Assembly (NCBI GenBank): GCA_002688265.1
Contig: NZCK01000007.1
Location: 1 to 33,684 of the forward strand
Reading direction: 5' to 3'
Length of the DNA stretch: 33,684 nucleotides
Source: an archaeon
Lineage (GTDB): Archaea; Nanobdellota; Nanobdellia; Woesearchaeales; GW2011-AR9
The number at the start of each line of letters is the position of its first letter. The stretch's first letter is position 1. Both the position numbers and the translations under genes were made by a program. This document shows, piece by piece, positions 26,007 through 33,684 of the stretch. The notes under the pieces are model-generated. The model saw only the letters and a list, made by a program, of their open reading frames with translations, searched no databases and was not told the origin of the DNA.

Positions 26007-26087
26007 TTTTCTGATAATTTCTTCGAAATGATCAGGCACTAACGTTGTTTTCTGATAATTTTTTCAAATTATCAGGCACTGATGTTG
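26007..26087. repeat. tandem ~41-bp repeat, each unit containing a hairpin (CTGATAATTT...AAATTATCAG)
   Basis: Unit 1 26007-26047 TTTTCTGATAATTTCTTCGAAATGATCAGGCACTAACGTTG; unit 2 26048-26087 TTTTCTGATAATTTTTTCAAATTATCAGGCACTGATGTTG. Confidence 0.8.
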
Positions 26088-26163
26088 TTTTGTGTTAAAA
26101 AAAGGAAAACATTTGAGTTATTATGAATAGATTCTTAAAAAAGAAGGCAAAATAGCCATAACT

Positions 26164-26634
26164 ATGGGATTAGAAATATTTACAGGAACATATACTAGAT
26201 CAGTTGATAAAAAAGGTAGAATTTGGATGCCAAAACCTTGGGAAAACAAATTAACTCAAAATGATCCGTTTTACCTTTTCAAAGCACCACAACTTGATTA
26301 TGTATCTTTAATTCCTGAAAAAGATCTATTGAAACATTACAGGGCTTTTTTTGGAGCTATGCCAAATCCCATTGAATTAGGATTATCTCAAAATCCAAGA
26401 GAAAATGTTAGAGGGGCCTTAAGGTTACTGGAATCACTTGTTGGTTGGGGGCCAAACATAGTAAATATCTCCCCTAGAAAAAAATCAATTGGTATGCGAC
26501 TTCAAGTACCAAAAGATGGTTTTTTTAGATCATTATTAATTCCAGATGAAGCAGTTTCGATGATAGGAATAAATGATCATATTGCAATCTATCAGGGAAC
26601 ACTCCAAGAGATAGAAGCGAGATATAGAACATAG
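26164..26634 (+). CDS. MraZ-like / double SpoVT-AbrB domain protein
   Basis: FTGTYTRSVDKKGRIWMPKPW (MraZ-type F.G.....D.KGR...P) and second half RSLLIPDEAVSMIGINDHIAIYQGTLQEIE. Confidence 0.7.
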   Translation: MGLEIFTGTYTRSVDKKGRIWMPKPWENKLTQNDPFYLFKAPQLDYVSLIPEKDLLKHYRAFFGAMPNPIELGLSQNPRENVRGALRLLESLVGWGPNIVNISPRKKSIGMRLQVPKDGFFRSLLIPDEAVSMIGINDHIAIYQGTLQEIEARYRT

Positions 26635-26648
26635 GTAAAAGTTAACAC

Positions 26649-27722
26649 TTAATACTCAGTCAACTTCTTAACAGAGTTATAATGCAAAAGCGTAGTGTTA
26701 CCTTCCTTATCCTGCTTCTTCTCAGCCTTGATATACTTCCCTTCATTGAGCTTGGCAATCCTACGCTGAAAACTCTTATAACTCATCTCAAAACCCTTAT
26801 CACAAAAAATTTGATACAACTCACCAATCTTTGCACCACTATTGCTCTTGATTAATTCAAGCAGTTCTAACATCTCAGCAGGTAAAGCATCTTTTGGTTT
26901 AATAAAAAACTCATCAACTTTATGAATAGCAACTGCTACATGCTCAACTGTTATTTTTCTGGATGAACGTTCCTCAGCGATATTACCTGCTTCACGCATC
27001 AGATACAAACCAATTCTAACATCACCAGTCTCAGTACATTTCTCCGCCAATTCCGCAAAAGCGTCATCATCAAAACAATCTTGTACAAAAGCATACTTCT
27101 GACGCTCAAGTAAAATTCCTTTTATCTCTGATTCTTTGTAAGCTCGAAAAGTTACAAACTCTGGTGATAACCTGCTACGAATCCGCTCGTCAAGATCACT
27201 AAAAACATCACGATAATTTGTGATTAAGATAATTGTCTTACGATAAATATCTTCCAAAATAGTATAAAGAAAATCTGTGTCCTCTAATTTATCAATTTCA
27301 TCAAACACAAACACAGCACTTTGCCCTTGCTTATTAACCTGAGCTTTAATTAAATCAAACAATTCTGAAGTTTTTTTGTTCTGTATAAATTTGAACCCTA
27401 GTTCATCACAAATTTTGACAAAAACTTTGTAAGTTGTATTTTCTTTCCAACAATTGATGTAAAAAGTATGGATACTGTCAGTTTCTTCTTCTAATTCTCG
27501 AAGCACGTTTTTGCAAGCAGTAGTCTTTCCAATCCCTGGAACACCATCAACAAAAAGATTCCTTCCAGTATGGCCGTCAAGCAATGGTCTTATAGCTATT
27601 GCAAAACGTTTTTGTTCCTGCTCACGGAATTTGAGAATCTTTGGTTGGAAATCATAATCTAAAACAATTGTATCTCGAAATAATGACTCCCCGCTCCTTA
27701 GCATGTTCTTAAACATAGACAT
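26649..27722 (-). CDS. cdc6: Orc1/Cdc6-type AAA+ replication initiator
   Basis: REQEQKRFAIAIRPLLDGHTGRNLFVDGVPGIGKTTACKNVL (Walker A), FVFDEIDKLEDTDFLYTIL (Walker B), ITNYRDVFSDLDERIRSRL, GDVRIGLYLMREAGNIAEE, C-terminal wHTH. Confidence 0.92.
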   Translation of the reverse strand: MSMFKNMLRSGESLFRDTIVLDYDFQPKILKFREQEQKRFAIAIRPLLDGHTGRNLFVDGVPGIGKTTACKNVLRELEEETDSIHTFYINCWKENTTYKVFVKICDELGFKFIQNKKTSELFDLIKAQVNKQGQSAVFVFDEIDKLEDTDFLYTILEDIYRKTIILITNYRDVFSDLDERIRSRLSPEFVTFRAYKESEIKGILLERQKYAFVQDCFDDDAFAELAEKCTETGDVRIGLYLMREAGNIAEERSSRKITVEHVAVAIHKVDEFFIKPKDALPAEMLELLELIKSNSGAKIGELYQIFCDKGFEMSYKSFQRRIAKLNEGKYIKAEKKQDKEGNTTLLHYNSVKKLTEY

Positions 27723-27889
27723 AAGAGCTTTTGTTTTGATATGCGTATATTAAGTTTTTGATGGTGAGGAAGTAATTATCTTTCTTTTAATATAGATGTT
27801 GTATCTGTATAAATTGGAAGTTATTTGATTTTAATTGCTTTTTAATTTTTCCCAAAACAAATATAAACTTGAATCTATTCAGTTTTTGA

Positions 27890-28252
27890 GTGGGTAAAAA
27901 AAAATCTAAACATGATGACTCAAAAAAGTTCATTCTAATCTTTAGTGCGTTACTGCTTTTAGGATTAATCGCATCCTACTTCTTTTACATTAGTGGTTCT
28001 GAAAATTATGGAGATAGTTCCTGTGATATTATCGCGGACTCACAAGAAAGAGCAGATTGTTATACAAGATTAGCTGCCAACACAGGAAACGTAGGTTATT
28101 GCATAAACACCAATTATTGGTTTGAAGAATGTTTGGATACAGCTGATCCTAACCATGCAGCAGATTCAGAGTTGTTACAAGAAATTTGTAATGCGGTGAC
28201 TGACAGTTCTAAACGAGTGGAATGTTCTGAATATGTTGAAGAGAATTATTAG
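27890..28252 (+). CDS. small membrane-anchored Cys-containing extracytoplasmic protein
   Basis: GTG start with TATA-like AAATATAAAC ~25 bp upstream; TM then CDIIADSQERADCYTRLA...CINTNYWFEECLD...CNAVTDSSKRVEC. Confidence 0.65.
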   Translation: MGKKKSKHDDSKKFILIFSALLLLGLIASYFFYISGSENYGDSSCDIIADSQERADCYTRLAANTGNVGYCINTNYWFEECLDTADPNHAADSELLQEICNAVTDSSKRVECSEYVEENY

Positions 28253-28258
28253 CTCAAA

Positions 28259-28415
28259 TAGTTTTGAGTCGTCACGGTGTTCGCCTCCTTGCCGAGATAT
28301 ATGAAAATACTTTGATCTTCTGCAAGTATTTTGTTTTGCCAAAAGCAAGATGCAAAATCTGCGCGCAGCAGAATGGAAAAGCTCGGCCTGGCCAACAGTA
28401 GATGACTCAAAACTA
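28259..28415. ncRNA. putative structured ncRNA / bidirectional terminator-like element
   Basis: Terminal 15-bp stem TAGTTTTGAGTCGTC 28259-28273 / GATGACTCAAAACTA 28401-28415 (one G-U); nested GCCGAG 28291-28296 / CTCGGC 28382-28387; internal AAAATACTT...AAGTATTTT hairpin. Confidence 0.5.
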
Positions 28416-28441
28416 AAATTTTAAAAAAATAGAAATAAAAA

Positions 28442-29743
28442 CTACTTCTTTCCTATCTCTTTCACTCCACTCATATAAGGCCACAGAACTTTTGGAACCT
28501 TAACAGTCCCCTCCTTAGTTTGAAAGTTTTCTAAAATTGCAACCATGGCTCTTGCAGTGGCGATCGCAGTATTATTAATAATATGCACATACTCCTTCTC
28601 ACTTGACGCCTTACCTTTTGGAAGGAATTTTGTGTTTAGAGTTACAGACTGATAATCAGTACAATTACTACAACTAGTTAATTCTCGGTAAGCACCCTTC
28701 TTCTCGTTCTGTCCTGGGAACCAACCCTCAATGTCATATTGCAAACTTTGTTTGTTGCCAATATCACCAGTGCAGATTTGAACTACACGGAAAGGAATTC
28801 CTAGTTTTGTGAAAATTTCTTCTGACAAAGCTTGGGCATATTGAAAGTATTCTTTAGAATCTTCTGGTTTACAATAAATGATCTCTTCGATTTTATTGAA
28901 CTGATGCACTCGAAAAATTCCTTTAGTGTCTCTGCCATGGCTCCCTGCTTCTTTTCTAAAACAAGCACTGATTCCACAAAGTTTTAAAGGTAGTTCTTTC
29001 TCTTTCATTAAGACATCTTGTTTTAAAGCTACAAGCGGGTGTTCACTTGTTCCAATTAAGTAAAGATCTTCGTCTTCGATTTTGTAAATTGTGTCTTGAA
29101 ATTCAGAGAGGTTAACTCCACCAGCTAAAGCTGCACGATTTAACATGAAAGGCGGATAAATCAAATTGAAACCTTTCTCTCTTAGTAGGTCGATTGCGAA
29201 CCTTTGAAGTGCTAAGTCTAGTAGTACTAAATCATTCTTGAGGTAGTAGAATCTAGCTGAACTAACTTTAGCTGCAACATCTAAATCTGCCAAATCTAAA
29301 TCTTCCATGATTTCTTGATGGTCTTTAATTGGAAAATTGAAAACTGGTTTTTTGCCCACTTCTTTTATAGTTGGATTGTCATCTTCACTTTTTCCTTTAG
29401 GTACAGAATCTTCAAGAACGTTCCCAATTTGTTTTAGAAGAGTGTCTCTTTCTTTCTTTAAAGTGTTAGTTTTTTCTTCTTGAGCTTTGAGATCCTCAAC
29501 TAGCTGTTTCATCTCTTTAATCTTTACTTGAGCTTCATCTTTCTTTTTTTGTTTCATTAATTTGTTGATTTCTTCTGAAACAGTATTTCGCTCTTTTTGC
29601 AAATCTTGTAATTTTGTCTTTTCAGAACGCCAGGACTCATCACTACTTAATACCTGATCCACAACTTTTGGATCATGATCTCGTCTTTTCTCGCTAGCCT
29701 TAACTACATCTTTGTTTTCTCGAACGAATTTTATGGATAACAT
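28442..29743 (-). CDS. serS: seryl-tRNA synthetase
   Basis: N-terminal coiled-coil, TSEHPLVAL, FRKEAGSHGRDTKGIFRVHQFNKIE, YRELTSCSNCTDYQS, NNTAIATARAMVAILENFQ. Confidence 0.96.
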   Translation of the reverse strand: MLSIKFVRENKDVVKASEKRRDHDPKVVDQVLSSDESWRSEKTKLQDLQKERNTVSEEINKLMKQKKKDEAQVKIKEMKQLVEDLKAQEEKTNTLKKERDTLLKQIGNVLEDSVPKGKSEDDNPTIKEVGKKPVFNFPIKDHQEIMEDLDLADLDVAAKVSSARFYYLKNDLVLLDLALQRFAIDLLREKGFNLIYPPFMLNRAALAGGVNLSEFQDTIYKIEDEDLYLIGTSEHPLVALKQDVLMKEKELPLKLCGISACFRKEAGSHGRDTKGIFRVHQFNKIEEIIYCKPEDSKEYFQYAQALSEEIFTKLGIPFRVVQICTGDIGNKQSLQYDIEGWFPGQNEKKGAYRELTSCSNCTDYQSVTLNTKFLPKGKASSEKEYVHIINNTAIATARAMVAILENFQTKEGTVKVPKVLWPYMSGVKEIGKK

Positions 29744-29799
29744 GGTAGAAGGAAGGGTTGCCTAGATTTATTTAAAAGTATTGGATAAGAAAGTTAAAA

Positions 29800-30789
29800 T
29801 TATGAAATGTCGTGATATAAGTTGCCAATTGCTATCATTAATGCTCCTACCTCTGGAGGATACCTTGGATCTTGAATCTTAGCAAAAGGTTCTATTGCAA
29901 ATAACTTTGATCTTAAATGTCGCTTTACAATCATAGATTTTATCACTGAACCAAACACAGCTACTGAAAATTGTTGGCCGGAAATTCTTAATTTGTTTGC
30001 TACATATTGAACATTAACAGATATTTGTCTAGAAGAAGCTTTGAGAATTCTCTTGGCCCAAGGGCTGCCAGATTCTGCAGCTATATCAACGTATTTAGCA
30101 AGTTCGGCCACATCACTTCTTTTTAGAAAATTCATTTCAGGATGATCAAAACATCTTAATATGTCTTGGATTATCATAGACAAATCTAACCTATGAGAAA
30201 ATTTACCCCACAATTTTCCAGAATTGAAGTTTTCCTCAACTACCTTTCTCAAGATAGAATCAGTATTAACTTTCAATACTTTTGCGGCATACAAACCAAT
30301 ATGGAAGCCACCTCCACGCAGTAGTCTTGCTTTCTCAATGTTAAGATAGCTTGACATATCATTAGATCCAACTCTCCCATAAACAATCCCTCCTGTTCCA
30401 CTAATAATGATAATACCATCTTCTCCAGCAAAGGCAGAATACCATGAAAGGAAAGTATCAGAAACAACTTTTAGTCTTTGGCATACAATTCCTTTTGCTT
30501 TTAATTGAAGAGTAATCTCAGCATGCATCTTAGGTCGGTTCTTTGGCCCTGCCCCAGATAAACCACAGCAACACCCAAGAATCTTAGCTGCTCGATAATC
30601 TGCACCAACTTTATTCAATGCCTTTAATATTGATTCTACAATGTTAGCTGCAGCTTTCTCTAACCCATAATAATTTGGATTTGATGGTCCTGTTACTACC
30701 TCAGCTAAAACTTGACCGTTTTCTTTAGAAATTACTGCACGGGTCTTGGTTCCACCACCATCAATACCCACATAAAAACCTTCCACCAT
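29800..30789 (-). CDS. BadF/BadG/BcrA/BcrD-type ATPase (GlcNAc-kinase-like)
   Basis: FYVGIDGGGTKTRAVI, GLSGAGPKNRPKM, IIISGTGGIVYGRVG, VAVFGSVIKS; ASKHA fold motifs. Confidence 0.85.
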   Translation of the reverse strand: MVEGFYVGIDGGGTKTRAVISKENGQVLAEVVTGPSNPNYYGLEKAAANIVESILKALNKVGADYRAAKILGCCCGLSGAGPKNRPKMHAEITLQLKAKGIVCQRLKVVSDTFLSWYSAFAGEDGIIIISGTGGIVYGRVGSNDMSSYLNIEKARLLRGGGFHIGLYAAKVLKVNTDSILRKVVEENFNSGKLWGKFSHRLDLSMIIQDILRCFDHPEMNFLKRSDVAELAKYVDIAAESGSPWAKRILKASSRQISVNVQYVANKLRISGQQFSVAVFGSVIKSMIVKRHLRSKLFAIEPFAKIQDPRYPPEVGALMIAIGNLYHDIS

Positions 30790-30844
30790 TACTAAATTAG
30801 AATATATGTTACTATAAATTATTATTGTTTTTTGAAATTAATAA

Positions 30845-31447
30845 TTATAAAACTTGAATTAGATAAGAACTAAAATCAGGTATTCCTACTTGATCACGAA
30901 TGTCACGAGGCAATTTCTCTTTTACAAACAGAAGATTTACACCTGAAATTGTCCTGCTCTGATTTATTTTCCATAAAGTTTCAAATGCTTTAGAAAAATC
31001 ATTAGACCATGTGCGTTCTAATGTCCCAACTATCTCTTCATATACTTGGAAGTCTCTCTCAATTGCAAGTGGATCAAGAATATGTACTAAACCAGGTACA
31101 TCAGCTACAACATCATGATCTACATTATTTCCAATATAGATTGCAGATTCCCTTGCTTGATTAGCAGTTATACCTAACTGTTCTAATGGAGTAGCTAGAG
31201 ATTTTTTGCCACCATATTTCCTAGAATCAAAATAACCTGCAAAATATTGGTCCAAACTAGCATTTCTGGCGTGACCTTCAGTTGCTTCTGTGCACTTGGC
31301 AGATAAGAAATATTGTCCAAAACCAAGAGCAGCAAAATTTGCTAAAGTTCGTTTGGCAGTTGAATTTATCTGCATAGGATTTTTCCCAATTGGACGACGT
31401 AAGACAGTATCATCTTGATCCCAAAAAATCATCTTATTGTAAGACAT
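30845..31447 (-). CDS. HAD-like hydrolase
   Basis: MIFWDQDDTVLRRP (DxDxT), GQYFLSAK, AIYIGNNVDHDVVAD. Confidence 0.7.
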   Translation of the reverse strand: MSYNKMIFWDQDDTVLRRPIGKNPMQINSTAKRTLANFAALGFGQYFLSAKCTEATEGHARNASLDQYFAGYFDSRKYGGKKSLATPLEQLGITANQARESAIYIGNNVDHDVVADVPGLVHILDPLAIERDFQVYEEIVGTLERTWSNDFSKAFETLWKINQSRTISGVNLLFVKEKLPRDIRDQVGIPDFSSYLIQVL

Positions 31448-31583
31448 GAAAGAGTAAATTTTACTCTCTTTTATAAAACTTTCTTATTTTACTCCTTTTT
31501 AGTGATAACTTGTCCGCAAACCTTATAAAGTAGAATCATTCCACACCCACATAAATTAACAATACCTTAGGAGATATTAAAAA

Positions 31584-32174
31584 ATGACTTTAAGAAATAC
31601 ATTAATTACATTAACTGCATTAGCTGGAGTTGCTTTAGGAACTGGTTGCGGAAGTGATGAAGTGCCAGAAGATAGATTCATCTGTGAAGATCCAAAAGAA
31701 ATTTCCAGAAAATTAATCCCTAGTGGAAGTTATGGACCCACAGTAAGAGGAGTTCCAGCAGTATCATATAAAGTCCAAAGAGGAGATAATTTCATCGAAT
31801 TAGTAGATGTAGCTGGAGCAGCCAAATTTACTACAGGTTATAACTATCCAAGTTCAGTTTTAATGTCTGGAGATCAACCCGATGTCCATTATGTATTTGG
31901 TCTTGAAGAATTTGTTGTTGAAGCAAACCCAAATTATAATCCAGAAAAAGGTCTTTTCTATGGAGTAAATTTAGTGTTTCCTGATTTTGATGAAGATGGT
32001 AAAATAAATGGAGTTCCAGGAGAACAAGTTGGCAAATTTACTGTGTCTGGTCAAAGGGACCAATATGATATCTTTGATGTGAGTTGCAGAACCACTGATA
32101 ATTTTTGGAGATATGAACACAGAGGACATTCTAATGAAGTTGAAAAAGGAATTACTTTTACTAGAACACCTTAA
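31584..32174 (+). CDS. predicted lipoprotein, unknown function
   Basis: MTLRNTLITLTALAGVALGTGCGSDE lipobox; AGGAGAT SD upstream. Confidence 0.7.
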   Translation: MTLRNTLITLTALAGVALGTGCGSDEVPEDRFICEDPKEISRKLIPSGSYGPTVRGVPAVSYKVQRGDNFIELVDVAGAAKFTTGYNYPSSVLMSGDQPDVHYVFGLEEFVVEANPNYNPEKGLFYGVNLVFPDFDEDGKINGVPGEQVGKFTVSGQRDQYDIFDVSCRTTDNFWRYEHRGHSNEVEKGITFTRTP

Positions 32175-32274
32175 GAGTTGAGATCATTTTATTTTTATTT
32201 ATTTTATTCATTTTTCTTAATTATTTCTTTCTCTTTAGAAATTATTATTAATAACTTATCTTCTGGATAGAAAA

Positions 32275-32679
32275 ATGACTCTCAGAGATCATCTTAAAGA
32301 AACTACTTCATTCGCTTTAGTTGCAGCAGGAGTGATTATTTGCACAGCAAGTGGAAACGTAGGAATTGATAACACTGTAAACAATATCTTTGGAGATGGT
32401 ATGATATTAAGCCACACATTCTATTCTGATTTGGCAAATAGATTTGGAGCAGATATTGAAAGATACATAGATTGTGATGTTAGATATGAACCAAAACAAG
32501 AAGGACCCTGGTCTTGTGATACTTTTTCAACAGTAGAATATAATGGAGATTCTGCTTTAGGTAAGGTGGCTGCATATTTACCAAGAGGCTCTGGTCTGAG
32601 TACAGGTGCAGCATTAATTGTTGGTGGATTGTTTCTTGCACCTTTAGTTAGAAGAAAAGAAGAAGATTATCAATTTTAA
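32275..32679 (+). CDS. exported/membrane protein with C-terminal TM and basic tail
   Basis: N-term hydrophobic segment; C-term LPRGSGLSTGAALIVGGLFLAPLVRRKEE. Confidence 0.65.
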   Translation: MTLRDHLKETTSFALVAAGVIICTASGNVGIDNTVNNIFGDGMILSHTFYSDLANRFGADIERYIDCDVRYEPKQEGPWSCDTFSTVEYNGDSALGKVAAYLPRGSGLSTGAALIVGGLFLAPLVRRKEEDYQF

Positions 32680-32717
32680 ACTAGAGAATTTTTGAAAATT
32701 AAAAAAAGTTTTTCTAA

Positions 32718-32790
32718 TCGTTACAGCTTTGCCGTAACATATATGCAAATACCTTGTATTTGCGATCGTTACTGCTTACAAAGCAGTAAC
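32718..32790. repeat. tandem palindromic repeats (three hairpins)
   Basis: GTTAC 32720-24 / GTAAC 32734-38; GCAAATAC 32745-52 / GTATTTGC 32756-63; GTTACTGCTT 32768-77 / AAGCAGTAAC 32781-90; repeated ATCGTTAC(A/T)GCTT...GTAACATATAT. Confidence 0.75.
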
Positions 32791-32828
32791 ATATATAAAT
32801 TGAAAATACTTAGCTGTTACTGAATTTA

Positions 32829-33684
32829 GATGTACAAAAAGAGGTGTTTGAAGTTTTTTGTAGTTTTGGCTTTAATTATAACAGTTCTAAGTTCATTTGT
32901 TTTATCCACAGATTTATGTTTTGATGACAGTGATTGTGCCTCTTTAGGAGATACCTGGGCCTGCGATACCAGCATTTTAGAATGCGTAGAATTATATTTT
33001 GGTGATGCTGAAACAAGTGAAGATAGCATAGATGAGACTGTTGATGATACAAATGCAACAGATGAAATACTGGATGAAGAAATTATTGAAGATGAGATTA
33101 TTACAGAACCCGAAACTACTTCAACAACAGACACTAGTGAACTAGAAACTAGCATCAGTGATCTGGACTCTAGAGTAACTGGAGTTGAAACTAATATTGA
33201 TGAATTAACTTCCCAAGTTGAAGAATTAACAACAACTGTAAATGATGTTAACACAAATGTACAATTACTATCTACCGATCAACACCAACTTGAACGAGAT
33301 GTAGAAGAACAAGTTAACACAATTGAATCAGAAGTTTCCGCTGGGCTTGCTGTATTACAAGAAGATATTGACAGCACCAAAACAGAATTGGAAGGAACTC
33401 AAGAAAATATAGAAACCAGCGCAGCTAAAGCCTCCTTCTTTAGAACACTTAGTGTAGTTGGAGTTTTAATTGTAATCTTTGGAGCTATAGGATATTTCTT
33501 AAGGATGCACAAAAAAGAAGAAGAAAAAGTTATTCCTGAAGAAGTTAAAGAATATATCACTAAACAAATTAAACTCGGAGTTGGTGAAACAACTATTGTT
33601 GCTGCTTTGAAAAAAAGTGGGTGGCCAGAACATGATGCCAAATGGGCTTTTGAACAAACAACCGTTCATAACTATAACAAATTT
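32829..33684 (+). CDS. secreted/membrane coiled-coil protein, truncated by window edge
   Basis: Continuous frame from ATG 32829 with no stop: MYKKRCLKFFVVLALIITVLSSFVLSTDLCFDDSDCASLGDTWACDTS... acidic/coiled-coil ... TM SFFRTLSVVGVLIVIFGAIGYFL ... C-term YITKQIKLGVGETTIVAALKKSGWPEHDAKWAF. Absent from ORF track because no stop in window. Confidence 0.85.

Noticed and set aside
26007-26087. CRISPR array
   Set aside because: Only two adjacent units with no spacers; internal palindromes indicate tandem hairpins, not repeat-spacer architecture.
32826-33254. Minus-strand Ser/Val-rich ORF (and 32876-33058, 33399-33641 minus)
   Set aside because: Antisense shadows of the continuous plus-strand coding frame from 32829.

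Overview
This is a low-GC (AT-rich) archaeal chromosomal segment. Archaeal markers include diphthine synthase, ribosomal protein S6e, a TrmB-family regulator, Orc1/Cdc6, and an archaeal/eukaryal-type ProRS ending in Tyr. Many genes have GGTGA-type Shine-Dalgarno motifs or TATA-proximal leaderless starts. The style suggests a DPANN-like (Woese-/Pacearchaeota-type) genome, but lineage is inference. Main blocks: (1) a divergently organised TrmB regulator plus a tightly overlapping five-gene operon (about 3.34-7.01 kb) encoding a RaSEA/Elp3-like radical SAM protein, a 158-aa uncharacterised protein, a DapA/DHDPS-like aldolase, a Leu/Glu/Phe/Val-type dehydrogenase and a small FG-GAP lipoprotein. 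This is the best candidate for an undescribed system. (2) Housekeeping genes (proS, ftsZ, rps6e, YhbY, pepA, serS, orc1/cdc6). (3) A large Fe-S assembly region (17.5-25.8 kb): DUF1858-IscA-like fusion, IscS-type desulfurase, and a sufT-C-U-S-D-B block headed by a Cys-rich HTH regulator. (4) A MraZ-like double-AbrB protein, unusual for an archaeon. (5) Several GC-rich, strongly structured intergenic regions (7.75-7.90, 9.59-9.72, 28.26-28.42 and 32.72-32.79 kb), one flanked by a 17-bp duplication of the proS 3' end. (6) A secreted, coiled-coil, membrane-anchored ORF running off the right edge, which the supplied ORF track missed. No rRNA, CRISPR array or convincing tRNA was seen. All family calls come from motif recognition by eye; no searches were run.
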